Below, one piece after another: positions 17,829 to 26,473 of a DNA stretch of 64,000 nucleotides. Source of the DNA: Citrobacter arsenatis. Its GTDB lineage: Bacteria; Pseudomonadota; Gammaproteobacteria; Enterobacterales; Enterobacteriaceae. Position 1 is the first letter of the stretch. Every line of letters begins with the position of its first letter. Under the pieces are notes generated by a model, which was given only the letters and a program-made list of their open reading frames with translations, was not told the DNA's origin and did no database searches. The position numbers were made by a program, and so were the translations under genes. The DNA is taken from positions 3,224,001-3,288,000 of the forward strand of contig NZ_CP037864.1 in NCBI RefSeq assembly GCF_004353845.1, in the 5' to 3' direction.

Positions 17829-18565
17829 TGATTATTCCGGCATTAGATTTAATCGACGGCACGGTGGTGCGTCTTCATCAGGGCGATTACGCCAGGCAAC
17901 GTGATTACGGCAACGACCCTCTCCCCCGTTTGCAGGATTATGCCGCCCAGGGGGCAGAAGTACTGCACCTGGTTGATTTAACTGGCGCGAAAGACCCGGC
18001 GCAGCGCCAGATCCCGCTGATTAAAACGCTGGTCGCTGGCGTCAATGTTCCTGTACAAGTGGGCGGCGGCGTGCGTACTGAAGCGGACGTTGCGGCGCTG
18101 CTTGACGCAGGCGTGGCGCGCGTGGTGGTGGGTTCGACGGCGGTAAAATCCCCCGAGGAAGTCAAGAGCTGGTTTGCCCGTTTTGGTGCCGACGCGCTGG
18201 TGCTGGCGCTGGACGTTCGTATTGACGAGCGCGGTAATAAACAGGTCGCGGTTAGCGGTTGGCAGGAAGATTCCGGGGTTTCTCTGGAAGAACTGGTTGA
18301 AACCTATTTACCCGTCGGTCTGAAGCACGTGCTGTGCACCGATATCTCCCGCGACGGTACGCTGGCAGGCTCAAACGTCGCACTTTATGAAGAAGTGTGC
18401 GCCAAATATCCACAGGTCGCATTTCAGTCATCTGGCGGCATTGGCGGAATTGAGGACGTAGCGGCCCTGCGCGGGACCGGAGTTCGCGGCGTGATTGTCG
18501 GACGAGCCCTGCTGGAAGGTAAGTTCACCGTTGAGGAGGCTATTCAATGCTGGCAAAACGTATAA
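17828..18565 (+). CDS. hisA: HisA, ProFAR isomerase
   Basis: This 245-residue (beta/alpha)8 barrel isomerises ProFAR to PRFAR. The catalytic Asp8 is in IIPALDLIDG and the second catalytic Asp in CTDISRDGTLAG; phosphate-binding glycines are in VGGGVR and SSGGIGG. The gene overlaps hisF by 19 bp. Confidence 0.98.
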   Translation: MIIPALDLIDGTVVRLHQGDYARQRDYGNDPLPRLQDYAAQGAEVLHLVDLTGAKDPAQRQIPLIKTLVAGVNVPVQVGGGVRTEADVAALLDAGVARVVVGSTAVKSPEEVKSWFARFGADALVLALDVRIDERGNKQVAVSGWQEDSGVSLEELVETYLPVGLKHVLCTDISRDGTLAGSNVALYEEVCAKYPQVAFQSSGGIGGIEDVAALRGTGVRGVIVGRALLEGKFTVEEAIQCWQNV

Positions 18566-19323
18566 TTCCTTGTCTGGACGTTCGCGATGGACAGGTGGTA
18601 AAAGGCGTCCAGTTTCGCAATCACGAAATTATTGGCGACATTGTCCCACTGGCAAAACGCTATGCCGATGAAGGCGCAGATGAACTGGTGTTCTACGATA
18701 TCACCGCCTCCAGCGATGGCCGCGTAGTGGATAAAAGCTGGGTATCACGCGTAGCGGAAGTAATCGATATTCCGTTCTGCGTTGCGGGTGGTATTAAATC
18801 CATCGACGATGCGGCGCGCATTCTATCCTTCGGCGCGGATAAGATCTCCATCAACTCCCCGGCGTTGGCTGAACCGGAGCTTATCACCCGTCTGGCGGAC
18901 CGCTTTGGGGTACAGTGCATCGTAGTGGGTATTGATACCTGGTATGACGCCGAAACCGGCAAATATCATGTGAATCAGTATACCGGGGATGAAAGCCGGA
19001 CCCGCGTCACGCAGTGGGAGACGCTGGACTGGGTACAAGAAGTCCAAAAACGCGGTGCGGGCGAAATAGTGCTGAACATGATGAATCAGGACGGCGTGCG
19101 TAACGGTTATGACCTGGAACAGCTGAAAAAAGTGCGCGACGTTTGCCACGTACCACTGATTGCCTCTGGCGGCGCAGGCACGATGGAGCACTTCCTTGAA
19201 GCCTTCCGGGATGCTGACGTGGACGGCGCGCTTGCCGCTTCTGTCTTCCACAAACAAATTATTAATATTGGCGAATTAAAAGCGTACCTGGCAACACAGG
19301 GCGTGGAGATCAGGATATGTTAA
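18547..19323 (+). CDS. hisF: HisF, imidazole glycerol phosphate synthase cyclase subunit
   Basis: This 258-residue barrel homologous to HisA forms the cyclase half of the HisHF complex, making IGP and AICAR from PRFAR and ammonia. Catalytic Asp11 is in IIPCLDVRDG and the second Asp in MNQDGVRNGYD; phosphate-binding loops are VAGGIKS and ASGGAGT. The start lies inside the end of hisA and the stop overlaps hisI by seven bases. Confidence 0.98.
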   Translation: MLAKRIIPCLDVRDGQVVKGVQFRNHEIIGDIVPLAKRYADEGADELVFYDITASSDGRVVDKSWVSRVAEVIDIPFCVAGGIKSIDDAARILSFGADKISINSPALAEPELITRLADRFGVQCIVVGIDTWYDAETGKYHVNQYTGDESRTRVTQWETLDWVQEVQKRGAGEIVLNMMNQDGVRNGYDLEQLKKVRDVCHVPLIASGGAGTMEHFLEAFRDADVDGALAASVFHKQIINIGELKAYLATQGVEIRIC

Positions 19324-19928
19324 CGAAGCAACAATGCCGCGAGCTGGACTGGGAAAAAACCGACGGACTAATGCCAGTTATCGTGCAGCATGCGGTTTCC
19401 GGTGAAGTGTTGATGCTGGGCTATATGAACCCGGAGGCGCTTGATAAAACGCTCGAAAGCGGCAAAGTGACCTTTTTCTCGCGGACCAAGCAACGCCTGT
19501 GGACCAAGGGTGAAACCTCTGGCAACTTTCTTAATGTGGTCAGCATCGAACCCGATTGTGATAACGACACTCTGTTAGCGCTGGTTAACCCGATTGGCCC
19601 GACCTGCCATAAAGGCACCTCAAGCTGCTTTGGCGACACCAGTCACCAGTGGCTGTTCCTGTATCAACTCGAGCAATTACTTGCCGAGCGTAAAACCGCT
19701 GACCCGGCAAGCTCATACACAGCAAAACTGTATGCCAGCGGTACCAAGCGCATCGCACAGAAAGTGGGCGAAGAAGGCGTAGAAACCGCGCTGGCCGCGA
19801 CCGTGAACGATCGTTTCGAGCTGACGAATGAAGCCTCTGACCTGATGTACCACCTGTTAGTTCTATTACAAGATCAGAACCTCGACCTGACGACGGTGAT
19901 TGAGAATTTACGCAAGCGTCATCAGTAA
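19317..19928 (+). CDS. hisI: HisI(E), phosphoribosyl-AMP cyclohydrolase / phosphoribosyl-ATP pyrophosphatase
   Basis: This 203-residue bifunctional protein has an N-terminal PRA-CH domain (about 1-110; EPDCDNDTLL metal ligands and GPTCHKGTSSCF) and a C-terminal MazG-like PRA-PH domain (from about 115; KVGEEGVETALA and EASDLMYHLLVLL). It performs steps two and three of histidine synthesis. It is the last gene of the operon, followed at once by the terminator at 19941-19966. Confidence 0.98.
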   Translation: MLTKQQCRELDWEKTDGLMPVIVQHAVSGEVLMLGYMNPEALDKTLESGKVTFFSRTKQRLWTKGETSGNFLNVVSIEPDCDNDTLLALVNPIGPTCHKGTSSCFGDTSHQWLFLYQLEQLLAERKTADPASSYTAKLYASGTKRIAQKVGEEGVETALAATVNDRFELTNEASDLMYHLLVLLQDQNLDLTTVIENLRKRHQ

Positions 19929-19940
19929 CCTGTGGACGTA

Positions 19941-19966
19941 AAAAAACCGGGCAAGCCCGGTTTTTT
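19941..19966. terminator. his operon terminator (bidirectional)
   Basis: AACCGGGC pairs with GCCCGGTT around a 2-base centre, flanked by A6 and T6. It ends the his transcript and, read the other way, wzzB. Confidence 0.92.
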
Positions 19967-19995
19967 GTTCTCAGAATAAAACAGCTTCAAAATTA

Positions 19996-20970
19996 CTATG
20001 CTTTGGCTTTGTAACCGCGTAGCGCATTTCGCCCAAGCACGATACCGGCACCAATCATCCCGCCAAGAAGAACCGCCAACACCAAAGTTATCGCTTTTTT
20101 GGGGCTGTCACGACGAATCGGTAACGTTGGTTTCATCACGTAGCGGTAGGCGTGCAGTTTAGCCTTTTCAATATTTAACGTCTCAATATCCAGTAGGTTT
20201 TGCTTGGTCTGGTAGTAATTACCAGAGAAAATCAAGGGACGAGTCGCTTCGTGTGCAATCATTGATTTCAGTGCATCACTGCCAAGAAGCAGCATGCTAT
20301 CCTGTGTAACATCCTGAGTTTGCTGAATTTGTGGCTTAGTCACCCCAGCCTGTTCTGCATAACGCAGAGCTTCCTGAATTTGCTTAATTCGCAGATCTTT
20401 TTGTTCCTGAGCAATAACCTCTTGGGTTTTCAGCGAGTCTGTAAGCGCTGTTGTTCGTAATTGAATATTATCTGCCAGATCAACAACCATCTCTTTGGCG
20501 ACTTTGTCATCAATTTGTTGGATGTATTCAGAAAGCTGGCGCTGCGCCCTTTCCGCGGAATCCCCTACATAAGAGACAACCAATGGTAATTGCTGGCCTT
20601 TTACTGACTGCTCAATAGTCAGTTTTTCCGATTTTTCTTGATTGTCCAATGTTTCAACCAATGCAGAAAACGCGGTACTAAAACGCCCAATCACATTCAT
20701 TTGAAGCGATGCAGGCGCACTTGCACCATACAATACATTCAAGGCATTGTTGTAAGCGGCTATCTGCCCAACATCCGGTTGCGTGATAATTGCAGTCGAT
20801 GTCCATTTCTCTTTCGCAATGGCCAGGTATCCCACGGCCAACACAATCGCGACAACCACACAGACAATTATCGTTACTTTACCACGCCATAATTGTATTA
20901 CTAAATCAATAAGATCAATCTGATCCGGATCGTTGCTGCGTCCAGATATTTTGTTATCACCTACAGACAT
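19996..20970 (-). CDS. wzzB: WzzB, O-antigen chain length determinant
   Basis: This 324-residue polysaccharide co-polymerase of class 1 sets the modal length of O-antigen made by Wzy. Two transmembrane helices flank a large coiled-coil periplasmic domain: about residues 32-52 (VTIIVCVVVAIVLAVGYLAIA) and 297-317, the second preceded by the family's proline motif (KPTLPIRRDSPKK). It is encoded next to the his operon, separate from the serotype cluster, as in E. coli and Salmonella. It should act on the O-antigen built by genes 25388-40243. Confidence 0.95.
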   Translation of the reverse strand: MSVGDNKISGRSNDPDQIDLIDLVIQLWRGKVTIIVCVVVAIVLAVGYLAIAKEKWTSTAIITQPDVGQIAAYNNALNVLYGASAPASLQMNVIGRFSTAFSALVETLDNQEKSEKLTIEQSVKGQQLPLVVSYVGDSAERAQRQLSEYIQQIDDKVAKEMVVDLADNIQLRTTALTDSLKTQEVIAQEQKDLRIKQIQEALRYAEQAGVTKPQIQQTQDVTQDSMLLLGSDALKSMIAHEATRPLIFSGNYYQTKQNLLDIETLNIEKAKLHAYRYVMKPTLPIRRDSPKKAITLVLAVLLGGMIGAGIVLGRNALRGYKAKA

Positions 20971-21378
20971 AAATACCCTAAACTCTGAATGAGGAAAGAC
21001 TTAAACTCGAATTAGTTTAGCTATAAATTGAGGCAATGCCATAGGATTAATGATAAAAAAATCAAATTGTTTGAGGGAATTTGATTGGTATTTCAATCAC
21101 TACTGAAGAAGGGAAAAGGTAAAACAGCAGTGTCAATAGATAAGCCTCCTCCTGAGTAAATTATTTCACTCAACGGGTCCCATGCCAGACAGTCTATATA
21201 GTCTACTTTTCATTGTCACCGTATTAAATTCACGCCATGAATACTTGCATTCTAATCAGTAAAACGACAAGAGTAAAAAGAGATAACGATTAGCTTTTTA
21301 GCCATCTATCGGTATCATTCCACCTTTAGCAGTATTCGTTGGCGCCTGGCTATTATTTAGCCAAAAAGAGGAATGAAC
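20971..21378. promoter_or_regulatory. Divergent regulatory region between wzzB and uge
   Basis: No coding sequence is evident in these 408 bp. They hold the wzzB promoter (leftward) and the uge promoter (rightward). An 8-bp inverted repeat ATCAAATT...AATTTGAT (21061-21068 and 21078-21085) overlaps a second one, GATTG...CAATC (21083-21098). A 6-bp hairpin TGGCTA-N5-TAGCCA (21347-21363) lies just before the uge ribosome binding site. These could be operators; no known regulator was assigned. Confidence 0.4.
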
Positions 21379-22383
21379 ATGAAATACCTGGTTACGGGGG
21401 CCGCTGGTTTCATCGGCTTCCACGTTAGCAAACGCCTCCTTGAGGCTGGCCATCAAGTAGTCGGTATTGATAACCTGAACGATTACTACGACGTAAGTCT
21501 TAAGCAGGCCCGTCTGGAATTACTGGCGCAGCCCAACTTCCATTTTCATAAAATGGATTTGGCCGACCGCGAAAGTATCTCCGAACTCTTCGTATCTGGG
21601 CATTTTGATCGTGTGATTCATCTTGCAGCACAGGCTGGTGTCCGTTATTCACTCGAAAATCCGCATGCTTACGCAGACTCAAATCTCATAGGTTTTCTGA
21701 ACATACTTGAAGGTTGTCGGCACAATAAAATTCAGCATTTACTCTATGCCTCGTCCAGTTCGGTATATGGATTAAATCGCAAAATGCCTTTCTCGACAGA
21801 TGATTCAGTGGATCACCCCGTGTCACTGTATGCGGCAACCAAAAAAGCCAATGAACTGATGGCCCATACCTATTCTCATCTGTACGGATTGCCTACAACC
21901 GGATTGCGTTTTTTCACCGTGTACGGTCCATGGGGTCGACCGGATATGGCGCTGTTCAAGTTCACCAAAGCGATGCTTGAAGGGAAAAGTATTGACGTCT
22001 ATAACTACGGCAAAATGAAGCGTGATTTCACCTATATTGATGATATCGCTGAAGCAATCATTCGCCTGCAGGACGTCATTCCAAAAACAGATACTCAGTG
22101 GACCGTTGAAACAGGAGCGCCAGCAGCCAGCATTGCGCCCTATCACATCTACAATATCGGCAATAGCTCACCAGTAGAGCTAATGGACTATATCAAGGCT
22201 CTGGAAGACTCTCTTGGCATCGAAGCGACTAAAAATATGCTACCGCTACAGCCAGGAGATGTACTGGAAACTAGCGCAGACACTAAAGCACTGTATGATG
22301 TTATTGGATTTAAACCAGAAACTACGGTTAAAGATGGGGTGAAGAACTTTGTCGACTGGTACCGTGGCTTCTACAAAGTTTAA
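21379..22383 (+). CDS. uge: UDP-glucuronate 4-epimerase (Uge/Gla-like)
   Basis: This 334-residue extended SDR is predicted to interconvert UDP-glucuronate and UDP-galacturonate. It has an N-terminal GAAGFIG dinucleotide-binding motif, the catalytic SSSVYG serine/tyrosine region with YAATK (Tyr-x3-Lys), and the family's R-Y-S-L-E-N-P stretch. ATG 21379 is chosen over the ATG two codons earlier because GAGG lies seven bases upstream of it. The product fits the neighbour ugd, which makes the substrate. Unlike its neighbours it is on the plus strand. The product could serve LPS core or other surface sugars; the exact use is inferred. Confidence 0.88.
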   Translation: MKYLVTGAAGFIGFHVSKRLLEAGHQVVGIDNLNDYYDVSLKQARLELLAQPNFHFHKMDLADRESISELFVSGHFDRVIHLAAQAGVRYSLENPHAYADSNLIGFLNILEGCRHNKIQHLLYASSSSVYGLNRKMPFSTDDSVDHPVSLYAATKKANELMAHTYSHLYGLPTTGLRFFTVYGPWGRPDMALFKFTKAMLEGKSIDVYNYGKMKRDFTYIDDIAEAIIRLQDVIPKTDTQWTVETGAPAASIAPYHIYNIGNSSPVELMDYIKALEDSLGIEATKNMLPLQPGDVLETSADTKALYDVIGFKPETTVKDGVKNFVDWYRGFYKV

Positions 22384-22402
22384 TTACTGACCAGTTTAAA
22401 AT

Positions 22403-22428
22403 AAAAAGGCCTTAAATAAGGCCTTTTT
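22403..22428. terminator. Bidirectional terminator between uge and ugd
   Basis: AAAAAGGCCTT and AAGGCCTTTTT form an 11-bp perfect stem with a 4-nt AAAT loop; the A- and T-runs make it function in both directions for the convergent genes. Confidence 0.92.
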
Positions 22429-22447
22429 ATAGAGAAGAAGATTAATC

Positions 22448-23614
22448 TTAATCACTACCAAACAGATCGCGTGTATACACTTTGTCTGCAACATCAGACA
22501 ACTCTGAAGTCATACGGTTAGAAATAATAATATCCGCCTCATTTTTAAACGCATTCAGATCACGGACAACCCGAGAGTGAAAAAATTCATCCTCTTCCAT
22601 TACGGGCTCATAAATAATAACCGGTACGCCTTTGGCTTTAATGCGCTTCATTATTCCCTGAATAGAGGATGCCCGGAAGTTATCGGAACCACTTTTCATG
22701 ATCAAACGGTACACGCCGACGACCTTAGGTTTGCGCGCAAGAATAGAATCTGCAATGAAGTCTTTGCGCGTACGGTTGGCATCCACAATTGCAGAAATGA
22801 GATTATTTGGTACCGTCTGATAGTTCGCCAGCAGCTGTTTAGTATCTTTTGGCAAGCAATAACCGCCGTAGCCGAATGACGGATTATTGTAATGGTGGCC
22901 AATACGAGGATCCAGACAAACACCTTCAATAATTTGTCGTGCATTTAGACCCAAGCTTTCAGCGTAGCTATCCAATTCGTTAAAATATGCCACACGCATA
23001 GCAAGATAAGTATTAGCAAAAAGTTTAATCGCTTCAGCTTCAGTAGAGTCAGTAAATAGCGTTGGAATATTTTGTTTTACTGCGCCTTCCTGCAATAACT
23101 CTGCGAATCGCGTAGCACGTGCCGAACACTCCCCAATCACGATACGTGAGGGATGAAGATTATCATAAAGCGCTTTCCCTTCTCGCAAAAACTCAGGCGA
23201 GAAAATGATATTATCTGTGCCCAAACGTTCTTTAATTGACTGGGTAAAACCTACCGGGATGGTTGATTTAATAATCATCACTGCTTGTGGATTCACTTCC
23301 AACACATCGCGGATGACTGATTCAACGCTGGAGGTATTAAAATAGTTGGTTTTAGGATCGTAGTCAGTCGGAGTAGCGATAATGACATAATCGGCATTTT
23401 TGTAAGCATCTTGCTTATCGGTTGTTGCGCGAAAATTAAGATTCTTCGTTAACAGATACTCTTCTATCTCTTTATCTACAATGGGGGATTGCTTCATGTT
23501 AAGCATATCCACTTTAGCCTGCACAATGTCCAGCGCGACTACTTCGTGATTTTGGGCAATCAAAATACCGTTTGAAAGACCAACATAACCTGTTCCTGAA
23601 ATAGTTATTTTCAT
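22448..23614 (-). CDS. ugd: Ugd, UDP-glucose 6-dehydrogenase
   Basis: This 388-residue enzyme oxidises UDP-glucose to UDP-glucuronate, the precursor for colanic acid glucuronate and for aminoarabinose on lipid A. It has the NAD-binding GTGYVGLSNG at the start, the catalytic cysteine in GYGGYCLPKDTKQL and the 6-phosphogluconate-dehydrogenase-like helical core. ATG 23614 (MKITISGTGYVG) is chosen because it matches the family start; the frame runs 14 codons further upstream. In Salmonella ugd answers to PhoP, PmrA and RcsB, but none of those sites was identified with confidence here. Confidence 0.96.
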   Translation of the reverse strand: MKITISGTGYVGLSNGILIAQNHEVVALDIVQAKVDMLNMKQSPIVDKEIEEYLLTKNLNFRATTDKQDAYKNADYVIIATPTDYDPKTNYFNTSSVESVIRDVLEVNPQAVMIIKSTIPVGFTQSIKERLGTDNIIFSPEFLREGKALYDNLHPSRIVIGECSARATRFAELLQEGAVKQNIPTLFTDSTEAEAIKLFANTYLAMRVAYFNELDSYAESLGLNARQIIEGVCLDPRIGHHYNNPSFGYGGYCLPKDTKQLLANYQTVPNNLISAIVDANRTRKDFIADSILARKPKVVGVYRLIMKSGSDNFRASSIQGIMKRIKAKGVPVIIYEPVMEEDEFFHSRVVRDLNAFKNEADIIISNRMTSELSDVADKVYTRDLFGSD

Positions 23615-23807
23615 TTGCTCTGACTTCTTTTGGTTAAACGTTTTAAGAGAATACATTTCCCAACAACCGAAACAACAGTTAGGTTTTTACCCCTGACATC
23701 GCTGAACTGTCAAGACGAGACAGTAAGCTGGAATACCGATATTATATAGCTATTCCGCTTAACCCCCAGCACTTTAGCCCCCGTAGCATACTGTTCTGCT
23801 CAATAAA

Positions 23808-23832
23808 AAAGCCCGGAGGAGCGCTCCGGGCT
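23808..23832 (-). terminator. gnd terminator
   Basis: On the minus strand AGCCCGGAG pairs with CTCCGGGCT (arms 23810-23818 and 23824-23832) and is followed by TTTTTTA. It lies 28 bp past the gnd stop. Confidence 0.92.
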
Positions 23833-23859
23833 TGGATTTTCATGTTAGGCTAAATCAGA

Positions 23860-25266
23860 TTAATCCAGCCATTCGGTATGGAACACACCGTCTTTATCGG
23901 TACGTTTATAAGTATGTGCACCAAAATAGTCACGCTGAGCCTGGATTAAGTTAGCCGGCAGCACTGCGGAACGGTAACTGTCGTAGTACGCCACCGCGGC
24001 AGAGAAAGTCGGTACCGGAATACCGTTCTGCACAGCGTAAGCCACTACATCACGCAGCGCTTGCTGATATTCATCAGCGATATTTTTGAAATATGGTGCT
24101 AACAACAGGTTGGCGATTCCTTTGTTTTCAGCATAGGCATCGGTGATTTTCTGCAGGAACTGCGCACGAATGATGCAACCCGCACGGAAGATCTTCGCGA
24201 TTTCACCGTAGTTAAGATCCCAGTTGTATTCGTCAGACGCGGCACGGAGCTGAGAAAAGCCCTGTGCGTAGGAGACGATTTTACCGAGGTACAGCGCACG
24301 GCGTACTTTCTCAACGAACTCTGCTTTATCGCCAGCCAGCTTAGCCTGCGGGCCGGACAGCACTTTGGATGCCGCAACACGCTGATCTTTCAGAGAAGAG
24401 ATGTAACGCGCAAACACGGACTCAGTGATCAAAGACAGCGGTTCGCCCAGATCCAGAGAGCTCTGGCTGGTCCATTTACCGGTGCCTTTGTTCGCTGCTT
24501 CATCCAGAATCACATCAACCAGGTATTTACCCTCTTCATCTTTTTTGGTGAAGATGTCTTTGGTGATGTCAATCAGGTAGCTGCTCAGCTCGCCTTCGTT
24601 CCACTCGGTGAAAGTCGTGGCCAGCTCTTCGTTAGACAGGTTAAGACCACCTTTCAACAGAGAATAGGCTTCAGCAATCAGCTGCATATCACCGTATTCA
24701 ATACCGTTGTGAACCATCTTCACATAGTGGCCAGCACCATCCGCACCAATATATGTTACGCAAGGCTCACCATCTTCAGCTACCGCGGCAATCTTGGTCA
24801 GGATAGGCGCAACCAGCTCATACGCTTCTTTCTGGCCGCCAGGCATGATGGAAGGACCTTTAAGGGCTCCCTCTTCACCGCCGGAAACTCCGGTACCGAT
24901 GAAGTTAAAACCTTCAGCAGACAGTTCGCGATTACGACGAATAGTGTCCTGGAAGAAGGTGTTGCCACCATCAATAATGATATCGCCTTTATCAAGGTAC
25001 GGCTTTAGGGAATCGATGGCAGCATCAGTGCCAGCACCTGCTTTCACCATTAACAGGATGCGACGTGGGGTTTCAAGAGACTCGACGAACTCCTTCACCG
25101 TGTAGTGCGGAACCAGCTTCTTACCTGGATTCTCGGCTACAACTTCTTCGGTTTTTTCACGGGAGCGGTTGAAGATGGAGACGGTATAACCGCGGCTTTC
25201 GATGTTGAGCGCTAGGTTGCGCCCCATCACTGCCATACCGACGACGCCGATCTGTTGCTTGGACAT
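23860..25266 (-). CDS. gnd: Gnd, 6-phosphogluconate dehydrogenase
   Basis: This 468-residue enzyme of the oxidative pentose phosphate pathway converts 6-phosphogluconate to ribulose 5-phosphate, CO2 and NADPH. It has the N-terminal GMAVMGRNLALNIESRG dinucleotide motif, the substrate-binding GTGVSGGEEGA and the catalytic HNGIEYGDMQLI. It is not an O-antigen gene, but it flanks the cluster and often recombines with it. An inverted repeat CGCGC/GCGCG in its leader (about 25296-25312) may affect translation. The 121-bp spacer to the acyltransferase gene holds its promoter. Confidence 0.98.
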   Translation of the reverse strand: MSKQQIGVVGMAVMGRNLALNIESRGYTVSIFNRSREKTEEVVAENPGKKLVPHYTVKEFVESLETPRRILLMVKAGAGTDAAIDSLKPYLDKGDIIIDGGNTFFQDTIRRNRELSAEGFNFIGTGVSGGEEGALKGPSIMPGGQKEAYELVAPILTKIAAVAEDGEPCVTYIGADGAGHYVKMVHNGIEYGDMQLIAEAYSLLKGGLNLSNEELATTFTEWNEGELSSYLIDITKDIFTKKDEEGKYLVDVILDEAANKGTGKWTSQSSLDLGEPLSLITESVFARYISSLKDQRVAASKVLSGPQAKLAGDKAEFVEKVRRALYLGKIVSYAQGFSQLRAASDEYNWDLNYGEIAKIFRAGCIIRAQFLQKITDAYAENKGIANLLLAPYFKNIADEYQQALRDVVAYAVQNGIPVPTFSAAVAYYDSYRSAVLPANLIQAQRDYFGAHTYKRTDKDGVFHTEWLD

Positions 25267-25387
25267 TACATACTCCTGTCAGGTGTGGTCACCGCGCGAC
25301 ATATGCGCGGCTTGAATGTGACTTAGATGTTAACTCAACTCAGATATAAAATGATAGAAGCAAACTAAATACTATACTTAGTAAGTA

Positions 25388-26431
25388 TTAAGTGCTCTGC
25401 CCCAACACATCATGTTTTTTCACATATGATTTATTCACTTTAAGAAATTTCGACTCAACAAAATGCCATGAAAGGAATCCAAAAAAAAGTGACACAATGA
25501 TACTAACAAACATTCCGAAATAAAATTCAAAGTGAAATTTATTTATAATAAATTGTTGCACAGGGAAAGAGTATATATATATTCCATATGAATAGTCAAA
25601 TCGACCAGAAATTATTCTATCTTTAAATGAACAGCCGATAACTATCGTAATTACTGATAGTAAAATATACCCCAATACATTAATTTCATTTTTATAAGCG
25701 ACAGAAAAAAGAATAGCAAATGATATCATTAATATATATTGCTTTATTTTTTTATCACTCCAATAATTTATCGTGAGAGCCATTATAGCCCCAGTAAAAA
25801 AGGATAAAGCTCTCACCGGGAACGCTTGTAAAACCACGCCAAAAAAAACTATTGCTGTTTTGTTGAAAAGTAAATAAATAGATATAGTAAAAAGCACTAC
25901 GAAAGCAACCAACATTGCTTTTAAAGAATTTTTAAATAAAAAAAACACCATCCCCAAAAGAAGATAACATAAAAACTCAAGTGGTAATGTCCATAAACTA
26001 TCGTTAAGAGAGTATGGGTGAATAAAACCCTCAAATATACCGGTGTGAGGCGGCGCACCCTGGATGGTTACAACGCTAATAATATTTTTCAGAATTGATA
26101 AATTAATATAAGAAGATAAGTCTCCCCACTTTAAGTACACGCCTAACACTAGATACATAAAAATCGCGCATGGCAATAACGCTGGGAATATTCTCCTTGC
26201 ACGCTTTGACATATATGAAATAAACCCTTTACTTCTCATGCAAGATTTGGCAATCAAGAACCCCGAGATAGCAAAAAAAACAATAACCGCCACACCTCCG
26301 TAGGTACTCATGCCAAGAAAAATTGGTTCAGACATTCCAGAAAGAGAGTACTGATGGGAGATAATAACAGTAATTGCTGCAAACAATCTAATTATATCAA
26401 AACAATTATTCCGATGTTCCATACTTTTCAT
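25388..26431 (-). CDS. Acyltransferase 3 family protein, probable O-antigen O-acetyltransferase
   Basis: This 347-residue membrane protein has about ten hydrophobic helices. The N-terminal FDIIRLFAAITVIISHQY places the R and H residues typical of the acyltransferase 3 (OafA/WecH-like) family, and RRIFPALLPC gives a second conserved block. Such proteins carry acetyl groups across or within the inner membrane to sugars. It is the last gene of the O-antigen cluster before gnd and strongly AT-rich, which points to horizontal origin. It probably acetylates the O-unit or the polymer; the site is not predictable. A start at the Met three codons later is possible. Confidence 0.8.
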   Translation of the reverse strand: MKSMEHRNNCFDIIRLFAAITVIISHQYSLSGMSEPIFLGMSTYGGVAVIVFFAISGFLIAKSCMRSKGFISYMSKRARRIFPALLPCAIFMYLVLGVYLKWGDLSSYINLSILKNIISVVTIQGAPPHTGIFEGFIHPYSLNDSLWTLPLEFLCYLLLGMVFFLFKNSLKAMLVAFVVLFTISIYLLFNKTAIVFFGVVLQAFPVRALSFFTGAIMALTINYWSDKKIKQYILMISFAILFSVAYKNEINVLGYILLSVITIVIGCSFKDRIISGRFDYSYGIYIYSFPVQQFIINKFHFEFYFGMFVSIIVSLFFGFLSWHFVESKFLKVNKSYVKKHDVLGQST

Positions 26432-26473
26432 TTTACAATCTTCACTTTATGAATTTTTATATCCATCACAGAC

